From: Streptomyces kanamyceticus
GTDB taxonomy: Bacteria > Actinomycetota > Actinomycetes > Streptomycetales > Streptomycetaceae
Direction: 5' to 3'
Assembly: GCF_008704495.1 (NCBI RefSeq)
Contig: NZ_CP023699.1
Span: 8,742,001-8,806,000, forward strand
Length of the DNA: 64,000 nt
The notes under the pieces were generated by a model, which was not told where the DNA came from, searched no databases, and saw nothing but the letters and a program-made list of their open reading frames with translations. Shown one piece after another: positions 9,392 to 17,450 of this stretch. The position numbers and the translations under genes are program-made. The stretch's first letter is position 1; each line of letters begins with the position of its first letter.

Positions 9392-10297
9392 TTACTTCCG
9401 CAGCCGTACTTCGAAGGCGTCCCGCAGCCCGTCACCGATGAAGTTGAACGCGGCGACGACCAGGACGATCGCGATGCCCGGCGGGAAGATCAGCCACCAG
9501 TAGCCGTTCTGGGTGTAGGTGATCCCGGCCGACAGCATCGAGCCCCAGTCGGCGGACGGCGGCGGGATGCTGAGCCCGAGGAAGGCGAGGTAGCTGACGT
9601 AGAGGATCGCGTCGGCGATCTGGAACGTGCAGTTGACGATGACCGTGCCGATCGCGTTCGGCACGATGTGCTTGAAGACGGCCCGCGCGCCGCCGCCGCC
9701 CATCATCCGCATGGCCTGGACGTACTCGCGGTTGCGCAGCGAGAGGGCCTCGCCGCGCACCAGACGGGCGGGGGAGAGCCAGGCCACCGAGGCGATAATG
9801 ACGATCAGGACGCCCTTGCTCGGCGTGATGATCGCGGCGACCACGACGAGCAGGAACATCGCGGGAATGGCGAGTGCCGCGTCGGTGACCCGCATCATCG
9901 TGGCATCGACCCAGCCGCCGAAGTATCCGGCGACCGCGCCGTACACGGTGCCGAAGAGGGTGGCCAACAGGCCTGCGGCAAGACCGATTTCGAGCGAGGT
10001 CTGCCCGGCGACCATCAGGCGGCCGATCATGTCGTAGCCGAGGTCGGTGGTGCCCAGGAGATGGCCCGAGCTGCCCGGCGGCAGGTTCGCCTGCGAGAGG
10101 TCGGTGTGGATCTGCTCGGTGTCGTACAGGAGCGGCCCGAGGTAGCTGAACGCCAGCAGCAGGGCCAGCACGATCACGCCCGTCAGGGCGAGCTTGTTGC
10201 CGGTGAAGACCTGGAGCGTGCGGCGGGCGAGGGAAGGGGTGGCCTGCGCCGCTTCTTCCTGGCCGGGAGCGATGTCGGGGGCGACCGTGGTACTCAT
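9392..10297 (-). CDS. Peptide ABC transporter permease (DppC type)
   Basis: A 301-residue inner-membrane permease with an N-terminal cytoplasmic extension, a first transmembrane helix near residues 36-55, a long periplasmic-type loop containing LLGTTDLGYDMIGRLM, and the BPD_transp_1 domain with the ATPase-contacting EAA loop (near EYVQAMRMMGGGGARAVFKHIVPNA). The ATG overlaps the stop of the DppB-type gene (ATGA). It forms the channel with the DppB-like subunit. Confidence 0.95.
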   Translation of the reverse strand: MSTTVAPDIAPGQEEAAQATPSLARRTLQVFTGNKLALTGVIVLALLLAFSYLGPLLYDTEQIHTDLSQANLPPGSSGHLLGTTDLGYDMIGRLMVAGQTSLEIGLAAGLLATLFGTVYGAVAGYFGGWVDATMMRVTDAALAIPAMFLLVVVAAIITPSKGVLIVIIASVAWLSPARLVRGEALSLRNREYVQAMRMMGGGGARAVFKHIVPNAIGTVIVNCTFQIADAILYVSYLAFLGLSIPPPSADWGSMLSAGITYTQNGYWWLIFPPGIAIVLVVAAFNFIGDGLRDAFEVRLRK

Positions 10298-11253
10298 GCC
10301 ACGCTCCGTATCCGGGGGTCGAGGACGGCGTACAGGATGTCGGTGAGCAGCGAGCCGACGACGGTGGCGACACCGACGACGAGCGTCACGCCGAGCAGTA
10401 CGGGGAAGTCGGACCCCTGTGCCGCGTTCCAGAACAGCAGCCCCATGCCGGGGTAGTTGAACATCGACTCGACGACGAGGGCGCCGCTGAACAGGGTCGG
10501 CAGATAGAGGCCGAGCAGGGTGGCGAGCGGGATCAGCGCGTTGCGCAGGACGTGCCTGACCATGATCCGGCGGCTCGACTGGCCCTTCGCCATCGCCGTG
10601 CGGACGTATTCCTCGGTGAGGTTGTCGAGCACGGCGGAGCGCATGTAGCGGCTGAACATCGCGATGATGCCGAACGCCATGGTGACCACGGGGAGCACCA
10701 ACCCGCTCGCGTCGCGCAGGAGTTCACCGATCGTCTCGCCCTGCGGGGCCTCCGCCGGGAAGACGGGCAGCACCTGCGCGAACAGGATGATCATGATGAG
10801 GCCGAGGAAGAACACAGGCGTCGCGTACAGCAGGAAGGCGAGCCCGGTGAGGGCGTAGTCCGACGCCTTGCCGCGCCGCACGGCCTGCACCAGGCCCAGC
10901 GGGACGGCGATGAGCACGGCGAGCGCGGTGGAAAGGACGGTCAGGAGCAGCGTCTTGGGCAGGCGCTGCTTGAGCAGTTCGAAGACCGGCGAGTTGAGTT
11001 TGAAGGACTCGCCGAGGTCGCCCGTGAGCAGCCGCTTCAGATACATCGCGTACTGCATGGGCAGCGAACGGTCGTACCCCTGTTGGTGGTTGAAGTGCTC
11101 GATCTGCTGCGGTGTGCCCTTGGGGCCGAGGATGGCGCGCGCGGGGCCGCCCGGCAGCAGGTGCAGGAGCACGAAGACGATGACCGACACCAGGAAGAGG
11201 ACGACGATCGCCTGGAGGAAACGCTTGACCAGAAAGCCGGTGAAGCCGGTCAC
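10294..11253 (-). CDS. Peptide ABC transporter permease (DppB type)
   Basis: A 319-residue permease beginning VTGFTGFLVKRFLQAIVVLF, with the usual first helix, a large extracytoplasmic loop (LLPGGPARAILG) and a BPD_transp_1 core containing the coupling loop EEYVRTAMAKGQSSRRIMVRHVLRNA. The GTG at 11253 overlaps the stop of the substrate-binding protein gene (GTGA). Longer open readings upstream in this frame are only antisense extensions through the binding-protein gene and are not real. Confidence 0.95.
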   Translation of the reverse strand: MTGFTGFLVKRFLQAIVVLFLVSVIVFVLLHLLPGGPARAILGPKGTPQQIEHFNHQQGYDRSLPMQYAMYLKRLLTGDLGESFKLNSPVFELLKQRLPKTLLLTVLSTALAVLIAVPLGLVQAVRRGKASDYALTGLAFLLYATPVFFLGLIMIILFAQVLPVFPAEAPQGETIGELLRDASGLVLPVVTMAFGIIAMFSRYMRSAVLDNLTEEYVRTAMAKGQSSRRIMVRHVLRNALIPLATLLGLYLPTLFSGALVVESMFNYPGMGLLFWNAAQGSDFPVLLGVTLVVGVATVVGSLLTDILYAVLDPRIRSVA

Positions 11254-13091
11254 TTCTCGGCTCCCTTCTTCTTGACGTAGTACCAGTACTGGGGCGCGAA
11301 GGTGATCGTCGGGTTCTGACCGATGCCGCGCAGGTCGTTGCGGATCACGGAGACCTGGTACGCCGGGTTGGGCATCCACATCACGGGCAGCTGATCGGCG
11401 AGGTACTCGCCGTACTCGTGCACCGACTTCATGTCGGGGGAGTACTGCACGCCCCGGATGATGCGGTCGGCCTTCTTGTCGCTGTAGTTGCCGAAGTTGG
11501 CCGACGCCCCGGTGGAGAAGAGCTGCTCGCCGCTGGGGTTGAGCGGGTAGTACCAGCTGCCCGCGGTGCCGAAGAAGGACATGTCCCAGTCGCAGCCGGG
11601 CTCCTTGGCCTTGCACGGCACGGAGTTGCCGAGTACGGAGTTCAACGGCTGCTGGCGGACGGTCAGTTGGATCCCGGCCTTGGAGAGCGACGACTTCAGC
11701 TCCTGCATCATGTTCGTCGTCTCGGTCGAACCCGACTGGGAGAGCAGGGTGAGTTCGAGCGGATCGTCCCGCTCGATGCCCGCGCCGCACTGGTCGTCGC
11801 CCGTGCCCGGCCGTACGCAGCGTGCCGTGCCGTCGTCGGTGCGCCAGCCGTGCCCGGCGAGCAGCCGCTTGGCCTTCGCCACGTCGAAGGGGTACCGGTT
11901 CCGCTCCATCGCCTTGGAGAGGTACTGGCTCTTCGGCGTGATCGGCACCGGACCGAGCGTCGGCGTCGCGCTGCCCTGCCAGATGACGTCGCTCATCGCC
12001 TTCTGGTCGACGAGGTGCTGCATGGCCCTGCGGATGTAGAGCTGGCGCATCAGGGGGCCCGCGTGGGTGGAGTTGAAGTTGTAGACGATGTACGTCGCCG
12101 CCCAGCCCTCCCACGGATCGACGCGGTACCCCTTCTCCTCGAACTTCTCCTTCTGCGCCATCACCGACGGCGGGATGTAGCCGTAGTCGACACCGCCCGA
12201 ACGCAGCACGTTGTACTCGGAGTCGGCCGTCGTGAACGGCTTGAAGACGACCTTGTCGAGGTGCGGGCGCTCCGCCTTCGGGCCGGTGAACTTCTCGTTC
12301 GGCACCAGGGTGACCTGGCCGCTGTCGCGCCATCCGGCCAGCTTCCAGGGCCCGTTGACGGTCTTCCAGAGCGGGTCGCTGCCGTACGAACCAAGGCTCT
12401 TCGCATGCTGGGTGAGCCGCGCGAAGACGGCCTTGGCGCCCGCCGGGGTGCGGTCCCAGTCGCCGATCTCGCCCCCGTCGGTCTTCGCGCCCCAGGCGTG
12501 CTGGGGCAGCGCCCGCAGCAGGGTCAGCTGGTTGGCGGTGAACCAGTCGGGGTTGTACGCGCGGGTCAGGTGCAGCCGCACGGTGTGGTCGTCGACCGTC
12601 TCGAACCGCTTGACGTTGTCGGGCATCGTGCCGACCGAGTAGTTGCCCCAGTCCGCCTTGTTGGCCTTGACCAGGTGGAACCAGAACTCCAGGTCGCGGG
12701 CGGTGACGGGTTTCCCGTCGGACCACTTCACGCCCTCGCGCAGCGGCACGGTCACCGTCTTGTTGCCGTCGCTGTACTTCGGTTCGAGACCGAGCGTGCT
12801 GGTGTCGTGCGTGGTCAGCCCGCCCTTCGACCTGTCCTGCACGGGGCTGTAGACGGGCAGGAAGAGCAGCGACTGGATCCCGTAGTTGTACGAGCCGCCG
12901 TAGCCGGGCGCGCCGATCGGGAAGATCCAGTTGGGCGTCGAGGCCGGTGGCAGCGCCATCGTCGCGGTGCCGCCCTCGACCGGGGTGCCGCCGGTGGGGC
13001 CCATGTCGACGCGGCCGCCCTCGCGGGTGCAGCCCGTCAGCGCCGTCGCGAGGACGAGCAGGGCTGCCGCCGTGGACCTGAATGAGCGCAT
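11250..13091 (-). CDS. Peptide ABC transporter substrate-binding lipoprotein (SBP_bac_5)
   Basis: A 613-residue extracellular solute-binding protein of family 5. The N-terminus is a lipoprotein signal with lipobox LTGC, placing the lipid-anchored Cys at residue 21. Family signatures include the VKWSDGKPVTARDLEF region and ALPQHAWG. The ATG at 13091 has TTGGAGG about 9 nt upstream. It is the first gene of the operon SBP-DppB-DppC-ATPase-mmuM and faces the ROK regulator. The ligand is probably an oligopeptide or a modified peptide, given the neighbouring MlrC peptidase. Confidence 0.93.
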   Translation of the reverse strand: MRSFRSTAAALLVLATALTGCTREGGRVDMGPTGGTPVEGGTATMALPPASTPNWIFPIGAPGYGGSYNYGIQSLLFLPVYSPVQDRSKGGLTTHDTSTLGLEPKYSDGNKTVTVPLREGVKWSDGKPVTARDLEFWFHLVKANKADWGNYSVGTMPDNVKRFETVDDHTVRLHLTRAYNPDWFTANQLTLLRALPQHAWGAKTDGGEIGDWDRTPAGAKAVFARLTQHAKSLGSYGSDPLWKTVNGPWKLAGWRDSGQVTLVPNEKFTGPKAERPHLDKVVFKPFTTADSEYNVLRSGGVDYGYIPPSVMAQKEKFEEKGYRVDPWEGWAATYIVYNFNSTHAGPLMRQLYIRRAMQHLVDQKAMSDVIWQGSATPTLGPVPITPKSQYLSKAMERNRYPFDVAKAKRLLAGHGWRTDDGTARCVRPGTGDDQCGAGIERDDPLELTLLSQSGSTETTNMMQELKSSLSKAGIQLTVRQQPLNSVLGNSVPCKAKEPGCDWDMSFFGTAGSWYYPLNPSGEQLFSTGASANFGNYSDKKADRIIRGVQYSPDMKSVHEYGEYLADQLPVMWMPNPAYQVSVIRNDLRGIGQNPTITFAPQYWYYVKKKGAEK

Positions 13092-13307
13092 GGCGATGGG
13101 CCTCCAAGGGATTGCGTGGGCGGCCCCGTGCCGGAGAACGACGGGGCGGCGCCCGAACGCTAGGCCGCAGGTGAAAAACAAGTCAATAGCTTCGTTCGAG
13201 AAGAGACGGGAAATCCGATGGGGGTAGCCAACTTGCTTCGACCGAACCTAGAGTTCGTATCGTTCTCGAACTAAAGCAACGGAAGCTTCGAAGTAAATGG
13301 GGGCGGT
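13092..13307. promoter_or_regulatory. Divergent promoter region of peptide-transport operon and ROK gene
   Basis: This 216-bp spacer separates two divergent units. It is markedly more AT-rich than its surroundings and is full of TTCG/CGAA elements: GCTTCGTTCGAG at 13189-13200, an inverted repeat GTTCG (13253-13257) / CGAAC (13267-13271), and overlapping palindromes GAAGCTTC (13282-13289) and CTTCGAAG (13286-13293). These are candidate operator sites for the adjacent ROK repressor. No mapped promoter can be claimed from sequence alone. Confidence 0.6.
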
Positions 13308-14498
13308 ATGGCCGGAACACCACTCGGCGAGCCAGGTTCGGCGCAGCACATCGTGCACCTGGTCTCCTCGGGGGCGGCCACCTCCCGGGCCGATCTCGTG
13401 CGCGAGCTGGGCCTCGCCCCCTCGACGGTCTCCCTGCGGGTCCAGGAGCTGGTCGACGCCGGGCTGCTCACCGAGTCCGGCGAGGGCGCCTCGCGCGGCG
13501 GCCGCAGGCCACGCCTGCTTCGGGTGGCCGCGCACGGCGGCGTCGCCCTCGCCGCCGACCTCGGCAGCCATCACGCGCGGCTCGGCGTGGTCGACCCCGG
13601 TGGCACCGTCACGGACGCCGTCGACCTGCCGCACGACATCACCGCGGGACCCGAGTCCGCCGTCGACTGGCTCTGCGGCCAGGCCGACGCGCTCGTGGCC
13701 CGCCAGCGCGCCGAGGGGCGCACGGTACGCGCGTTCGGCGTCGCCTTCCCCGGCCCCGTCCAGCCGGGCACAGGGCGCGTCCTGAGCCCGTCCCGCATGC
13801 CGGGCTGGCACCGCTACCCGCTCCGCGACGTCCTCGCCGAGCGGCTCGGCATCCCCGTCACCGTCGACAACGACGCCACGATGATGGCCGTCGGCGAACA
13901 CCGTGTCGCACGCCCCGAACTCGACCACCTCGTCGTCGTCAAGGCGGGCCGCGGCATCGGCAGCGGCGTCATCTCCGCGGGCCGTCCGCACGACGGCGCC
14001 AACGGCAGCGCGGGCGACATCAGCCACGTACGCGTGGACGCCGCCGGTGACCGGCCGTGCAGCTGCGGCAACATCGGCTGCCTGGAGACCGTCGCCAGCG
14101 GCGCCGCGCTGATCCGTGAACTGGCCGGACAGGGCGTCGAGGTGGCCGACACCACGGATCTGCTGCGCCTCGTCGCGGACGGCGACCCGCAGGCCACCAC
14201 CCTGGTGCGCACGGCGGGACGGCACATCGGCACCGTCCTTTCCGTGGTCGTCAACTTCTTCAACCCGCAGGCCGTGGCCCTCGGCGGGGTCCTCGCCACC
14301 GCCGAGCCGCTGGTCGCCGCCGTGCGCGGCGTCCTCTACGAGCGCTGCCTGCCGCTCGCCACCGCCGACCTGGAGATCACCACCACCGTGACCGGTGTCG
14401 ACGCGGGCCTGCTCGGCGCGGGCCTCACCGCGCTGAGCCACCACCTCCCCACCTCCCCGGCAGCCCCCGCACCCCAGGAAGAGAGCGCCCCCGCATGA
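13308..14498 (+). CDS. ROK family transcriptional regulator
   Basis: A 396-residue repressor with an N-terminal winged helix-turn-helix (about residues 10-65, SRADLVRELGLAPSTVSLRV) followed by a ROK sugar-kinase-like effector domain. The domain shows a GPGPV-like loop (FPGPV), VDNDATMMAVGEH, GRGIGSGVI and the zinc cluster CSCGNIGCLE near residues 251-260. Its stop overlaps the mlrC-type start (ATGA). Position and operator-like repeats suggest that it controls both itself with the peptidase and the divergent transporter operon. The inducer is unknown; ROK regulators usually sense sugars. Confidence 0.9.
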   Translation: MAGTPLGEPGSAQHIVHLVSSGAATSRADLVRELGLAPSTVSLRVQELVDAGLLTESGEGASRGGRRPRLLRVAAHGGVALAADLGSHHARLGVVDPGGTVTDAVDLPHDITAGPESAVDWLCGQADALVARQRAEGRTVRAFGVAFPGPVQPGTGRVLSPSRMPGWHRYPLRDVLAERLGIPVTVDNDATMMAVGEHRVARPELDHLVVVKAGRGIGSGVISAGRPHDGANGSAGDISHVRVDAAGDRPCSCGNIGCLETVASGAALIRELAGQGVEVADTTDLLRLVADGDPQATTLVRTAGRHIGTVLSVVVNFFNPQAVALGGVLATAEPLVAAVRGVLYERCLPLATADLEITTTVTGVDAGLLGAGLTALSHHLPTSPAAPAPQEESAPA

Positions 14499-16066
14499 CC
14501 CCCTCCGCGAACCGCCGCCTGCGCATCGGCATCGGCGGCATCGGCATCGAGTCGTCCACGTTCTGTCCGCACCGCTCCACCACCGACGACTTCCGGCAGA
14601 CCCGCGGTCAGGACCTCCTCGACCGCTACACATGGACACGGGCCGATGCCGACCTCGCGCGGACCGTGGAGTGGGTGCCCCTGCTGCACGCGACCTCGCT
14701 GCCCGGCGGTCCGGTGGAAGCGCGGTCGTACCTCACCCTCAAGAACGAACTCGTCACGCGCATACGGGAAGCGGGACCTCTCGACGGCCTCGTCTACGAC
14801 ATCCACGGCGCGATGAGCGTCATCGGCCTGACCGACGCCGAGGCCGACCTCACCGAAGCGGTGCGCGCCGCCCTCGACTTCGTGGGCACGCCGGACGGCA
14901 CGGGCCGCCCCATGATCTCCGCCGCGATGGACCTGCACGGCAACGTCTCGCGCCGCTTCGCCGAACCCGTCGACCTGCTCACCGCCCACCGCCTCGCCCC
15001 GCACGAGGACGCCTGGGAGACCCGCGAGCGCGCCGCCCGCAACCTCGTGCGCTGCCTCCTGGACGGCACCAGGCCGCACCGCGCCTGGGTACAGGTCCCC
15101 GTCCTGCTCCCCGGCGAGAAGACCAGCACCCGCCTGGAGCCCGCCAAGTCCCTCTACGCCTCGCTCGCCGACGTCGAACGGCTGCCCGGGATCCTCGACG
15201 CCGCGATGTGGGTCGGCTACGCCTGGGCCGACGAGCCGCGCTGCAAGGCCGCGATCGTCGTCACCGGCGAGAACGCCGAACTCGCCGCGGCCGAGGCCGA
15301 GAAGCTCGCCCTGCGCTACTGGGAGGCGCGCCGCGACTTCGTCTTCGTCGGTCCCACGGGCGGCGCGCGGGAGTGCGTCGAGCAGGCCGTCGCGTCCGAC
15401 AAGCGCCCCTTCCTGATCAGCGACTCGGGCGACAACCCGACCGCGGGCGGCGCGGGCGACCTGGCGTACATGCTCGGTACGCTCCTGGAGAACGACGCCG
15501 TCCGCACGGGCCGGGTCACCGCCGTCCACCCCGGCATCACCGATCCGGTCGCCGTCGCCCGCTGCTTCGAGGCGGGCGTGGGCGCCGAGGTCACCCTGAG
15601 CGTCGGCGGCAAGGTCGACGCGAACCACGGCGGCCCTTACGAACTGACCGGCACCGTCGTGGCGTTGCAGCGCGCCACCGAGCAGAAGGACCGTGCGGAG
15701 GGCGGCGCGTACGACCGTGGTGTCGACATGGCGGCCGTGCGCAGCGGCGGCCTCACGGTCGTCCTCGTCGAGCGCCGCAAGCCGTTCCACACCCTCGCCG
15801 ACTTCATGGGCCCCAAGGACGGCGGCCTCGGCATCGATCCCCGTACGTACGACCTGGTGGTCGTGAAGATCGGCTACCTGGAGCCGGAACTCTACGACAT
15901 GGCCGCCGACTGGCTGCTCGCCCTCACGCCCGGCGGCGTCGACCAGGACTTGCCGCGCCTGGGACACCACCGCGTCGAGCGGCCGCTGTACCCGTTCGAC
16001 GAGGACGCGTACGCGGACTCGGCGCCGGACCTGACGCCCGTCCAACTGCCGCCGCTCGCCAGGTGA
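14495..16066 (+). CDS. M81 family metallopeptidase (MlrC, microcystinase C-like)
   Basis: A 523-residue protein matching the MlrC family, metal-dependent hydrolases first known from breakdown of the cyanobacterial toxin microcystin. Signatures seen: GIGGIGIESSTFCP at the start, DIHGAMS near residue 103, MDLHGNVS near 145, the metal-binding TAHRLAPHEDAWET near 163-176, and SDSGDNPTAGGAGD in the C-terminal domain. It is cytoplasmic, with no signal peptide. Being coupled to ROK and divergent from a peptide importer suggests that it cleaves an imported peptide with unusual residues. The true substrate is unknown. Confidence 0.9.
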   Translation: MTPSANRRLRIGIGGIGIESSTFCPHRSTTDDFRQTRGQDLLDRYTWTRADADLARTVEWVPLLHATSLPGGPVEARSYLTLKNELVTRIREAGPLDGLVYDIHGAMSVIGLTDAEADLTEAVRAALDFVGTPDGTGRPMISAAMDLHGNVSRRFAEPVDLLTAHRLAPHEDAWETRERAARNLVRCLLDGTRPHRAWVQVPVLLPGEKTSTRLEPAKSLYASLADVERLPGILDAAMWVGYAWADEPRCKAAIVVTGENAELAAAEAEKLALRYWEARRDFVFVGPTGGARECVEQAVASDKRPFLISDSGDNPTAGGAGDLAYMLGTLLENDAVRTGRVTAVHPGITDPVAVARCFEAGVGAEVTLSVGGKVDANHGGPYELTGTVVALQRATEQKDRAEGGAYDRGVDMAAVRSGGLTVVLVERRKPFHTLADFMGPKDGGLGIDPRTYDLVVVKIGYLEPELYDMAADWLLALTPGGVDQDLPRLGHHRVERPLYPFDEDAYADSAPDLTPVQLPPLAR

Positions 16067-16096
16067 GAAGGGGGTTCACCGGCGCGAACGGGTCTG

Positions 16097-16112
16097 GAAG
16101 GGTGATCCCTTC
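16097..16112 (+). terminator. Small hairpin after mlrC-like gene
   Basis: A perfect 6-bp stem GAAGGG / CCCTTC with a TGAT loop lies 30 nt after the peptidase stop codon. It is short and has no U-tract, so it may be a weak terminator or attenuator ahead of the PheC-like gene. Confidence 0.35.
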
Positions 16113-16145
16113 GAGCCGCCCACCGCGCAGAGGAGCCCCCCCCCC

Positions 16146-16973
16146 GTGAAGCGTGCCGCCACCCTGTCCGCCCTGGTCTGTCTCCTGTCCTTCACCGCCG
16201 CCGCGCCCGCGTCGCCCGACGCGGCCCGGCGGCCGGACAGCCGTCCTGACCGGCACCACGGGACGCTCCTCGACGCGGTCCCGAAGAGGGGCGTCCTGAA
16301 GGTCTGCACGACCGGCGACTACGCGCCGTTCACCAAGCTCGACCCCGACAAGGGCACCTACAGCGGCGTCGACATCACCATGGCGCACGACCTCGCCAAG
16401 AGCCTCGAAGCCAAGCCGAAGTTCGTGGCCACCACCTGGGCGAACCTCACCAAGGACGTCGCGGCGGGCCGCTGCGACATCGGTGTCGGCGGCGTCTCGA
16501 TCACGCTGCCGCGCGCCCGCCAGGTGTACTTCAGCGAGCCCACGCGCGAGGACGGCAAGACGCCGATCGTGCGCTGCGCCGACAAGGAGAAGTTCGGGGA
16601 GGGCGCGCTCACGGACATCGACAAGGTCGGCACGACCGTCGTCGTCAACCCCGGTGGTACGAACGAGCAGTTCGCCCGGGCGAACATCAAGCAGGCGACC
16701 ATCAAGCTCCACCCGGAGAACACCACGATCTTCAAGGAGATCATCGAAGGCCGCGCCGACGTGATGATGACGGACGCCAGCGAGACGCTCTACCAGTCGA
16801 AGATCCACCCCGAACTGTGCTCGCTCCACCCGGAGAAGCCCTTCACCTTCTCGGAGAAGGCGTACGCGACGCCGCGCGGGGACGACGAGTTCAAGGAGTA
16901 CGTCGATCAGTTCGTGCACCTCGCCACGCACGACGGGACGTACGCGCGGTACGAGGACGAGTGGATGAAGTGA
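16146..16973 (+). CDS. Secreted PheC-like cyclohexadienyl/arogenate dehydratase or SBP_bac_3 binding protein
   Basis: A 275-residue periplasmic-binding-protein fold with a Sec-type signal peptide (residues 1 to about 22). It is much closer to Pseudomonas PheC than to ordinary amino-acid binding proteins, as far as I recall that sequence: CTTGDYAPF (54-62), VNPGGTNEQFARAN (167-180), MMTDASE (207-213) and HPELC (221-225). In PheC, a glutamate in the MMTDAxE segment is the catalytic acid that turns prephenate or arogenate into phenylpyruvate or phenylalanine; Glu213 matches it. The GTG start has AGAGGAG at 16129-16135, then a run of ten C. An alternative is a pure solute receptor, but no transporter partner is adjacent. 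Confidence 0.7.
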   Translation: MKRAATLSALVCLLSFTAAAPASPDAARRPDSRPDRHHGTLLDAVPKRGVLKVCTTGDYAPFTKLDPDKGTYSGVDITMAHDLAKSLEAKPKFVATTWANLTKDVAAGRCDIGVGGVSITLPRARQVYFSEPTREDGKTPIVRCADKEKFGEGALTDIDKVGTTVVVNPGGTNEQFARANIKQATIKLHPENTTIFKEIIEGRADVMMTDASETLYQSKIHPELCSLHPEKPFTFSEKAYATPRGDDEFKEYVDQFVHLATHDGTYARYEDEWMK

Positions 16974-17025
16974 GCCGGGCCGCGGAGGCCGTTTGGGGCG
17001 GCGGTTCGCGGGGACCCGGCGCGGC

Positions 17026-17409
17026 ATGACGGTCCACAAGCGCACCCTGCTCGTCCTCGACTGTTCGGAGCCCGAGCGGCTCGCCGAGTTCTACGCCGGG
17101 GTGCTCGGCGCGGAGGTCCGGCTGAGCAAGGACCCCGACTACGTGGAGGTCACCCACCCGGACGGCGTCTGCCTGGCCGTGCACAGGGAGCGCGACTACA
17201 TCCCGCCCAGCTGGCCCCGGCCCGAGGACTCGCAGCAGGCCCATCTGCGCATCATGGTGGCCCGTGACGACATGGACGAGGCGGAGCGCGAGGTGGTGGG
17301 CCTCGGCGCGCGCCCCGTCGACACGAAGGACAACAACGGCCCCCGCGACACCCGGACCTACTCCGACCCGGCGGGCCACTCCTTCACGCTCGCGGCGATC
17401 CCGGAGTGA
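17026..17409 (+). CDS. VOC (glyoxalase/bleomycin-resistance) family protein
   Basis: A 127-residue single-repeat VOC protein: LLVLDCSEPERLAEFYAGVLGAEV at the start, AHLRIMVARDDMDEAE in the second half and YSDPAGHSFTLAAI at the end. Such proteins bind a metal or hydrophobic ligands. The first ligand His is not obvious, so it may bind a ligand rather than catalyse. The ATG at 17026 is chosen as the conserved-looking start; there is no strong ribosome binding site. Confidence 0.8.
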   Translation: MTVHKRTLLVLDCSEPERLAEFYAGVLGAEVRLSKDPDYVEVTHPDGVCLAVHRERDYIPPSWPRPEDSQQAHLRIMVARDDMDEAEREVVGLGARPVDTKDNNGPRDTRTYSDPAGHSFTLAAIPE

Positions 17410-17450
17410 CCATGCCGCGAACGTGAGCGGGCGATCGGTCGTCGCGAGGC

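Noticed and set aside
11418..13085. Long frame antisense to the substrate-binding protein gene
   Set aside because: No recognisable features; the sense strand encodes a typical SBP_bac_5 lipoprotein.
11254..13107. N-terminal extension of the DppB-type permease frame through the binding-protein gene
   Set aside because: It reads the binding-protein gene out of frame; the permease starts at GTG 11253, coupled by GTGA.
14336..16045. Long frame antisense to the mlrC-like gene
   Set aside because: Product is low-complexity Gly/Ala/Arg without motifs; the sense gene is clearly real.
17410..17450. Terminator hairpin between the VOC and OYE genes
   Set aside because: Only weak imperfect pairing is visible, not enough to call.
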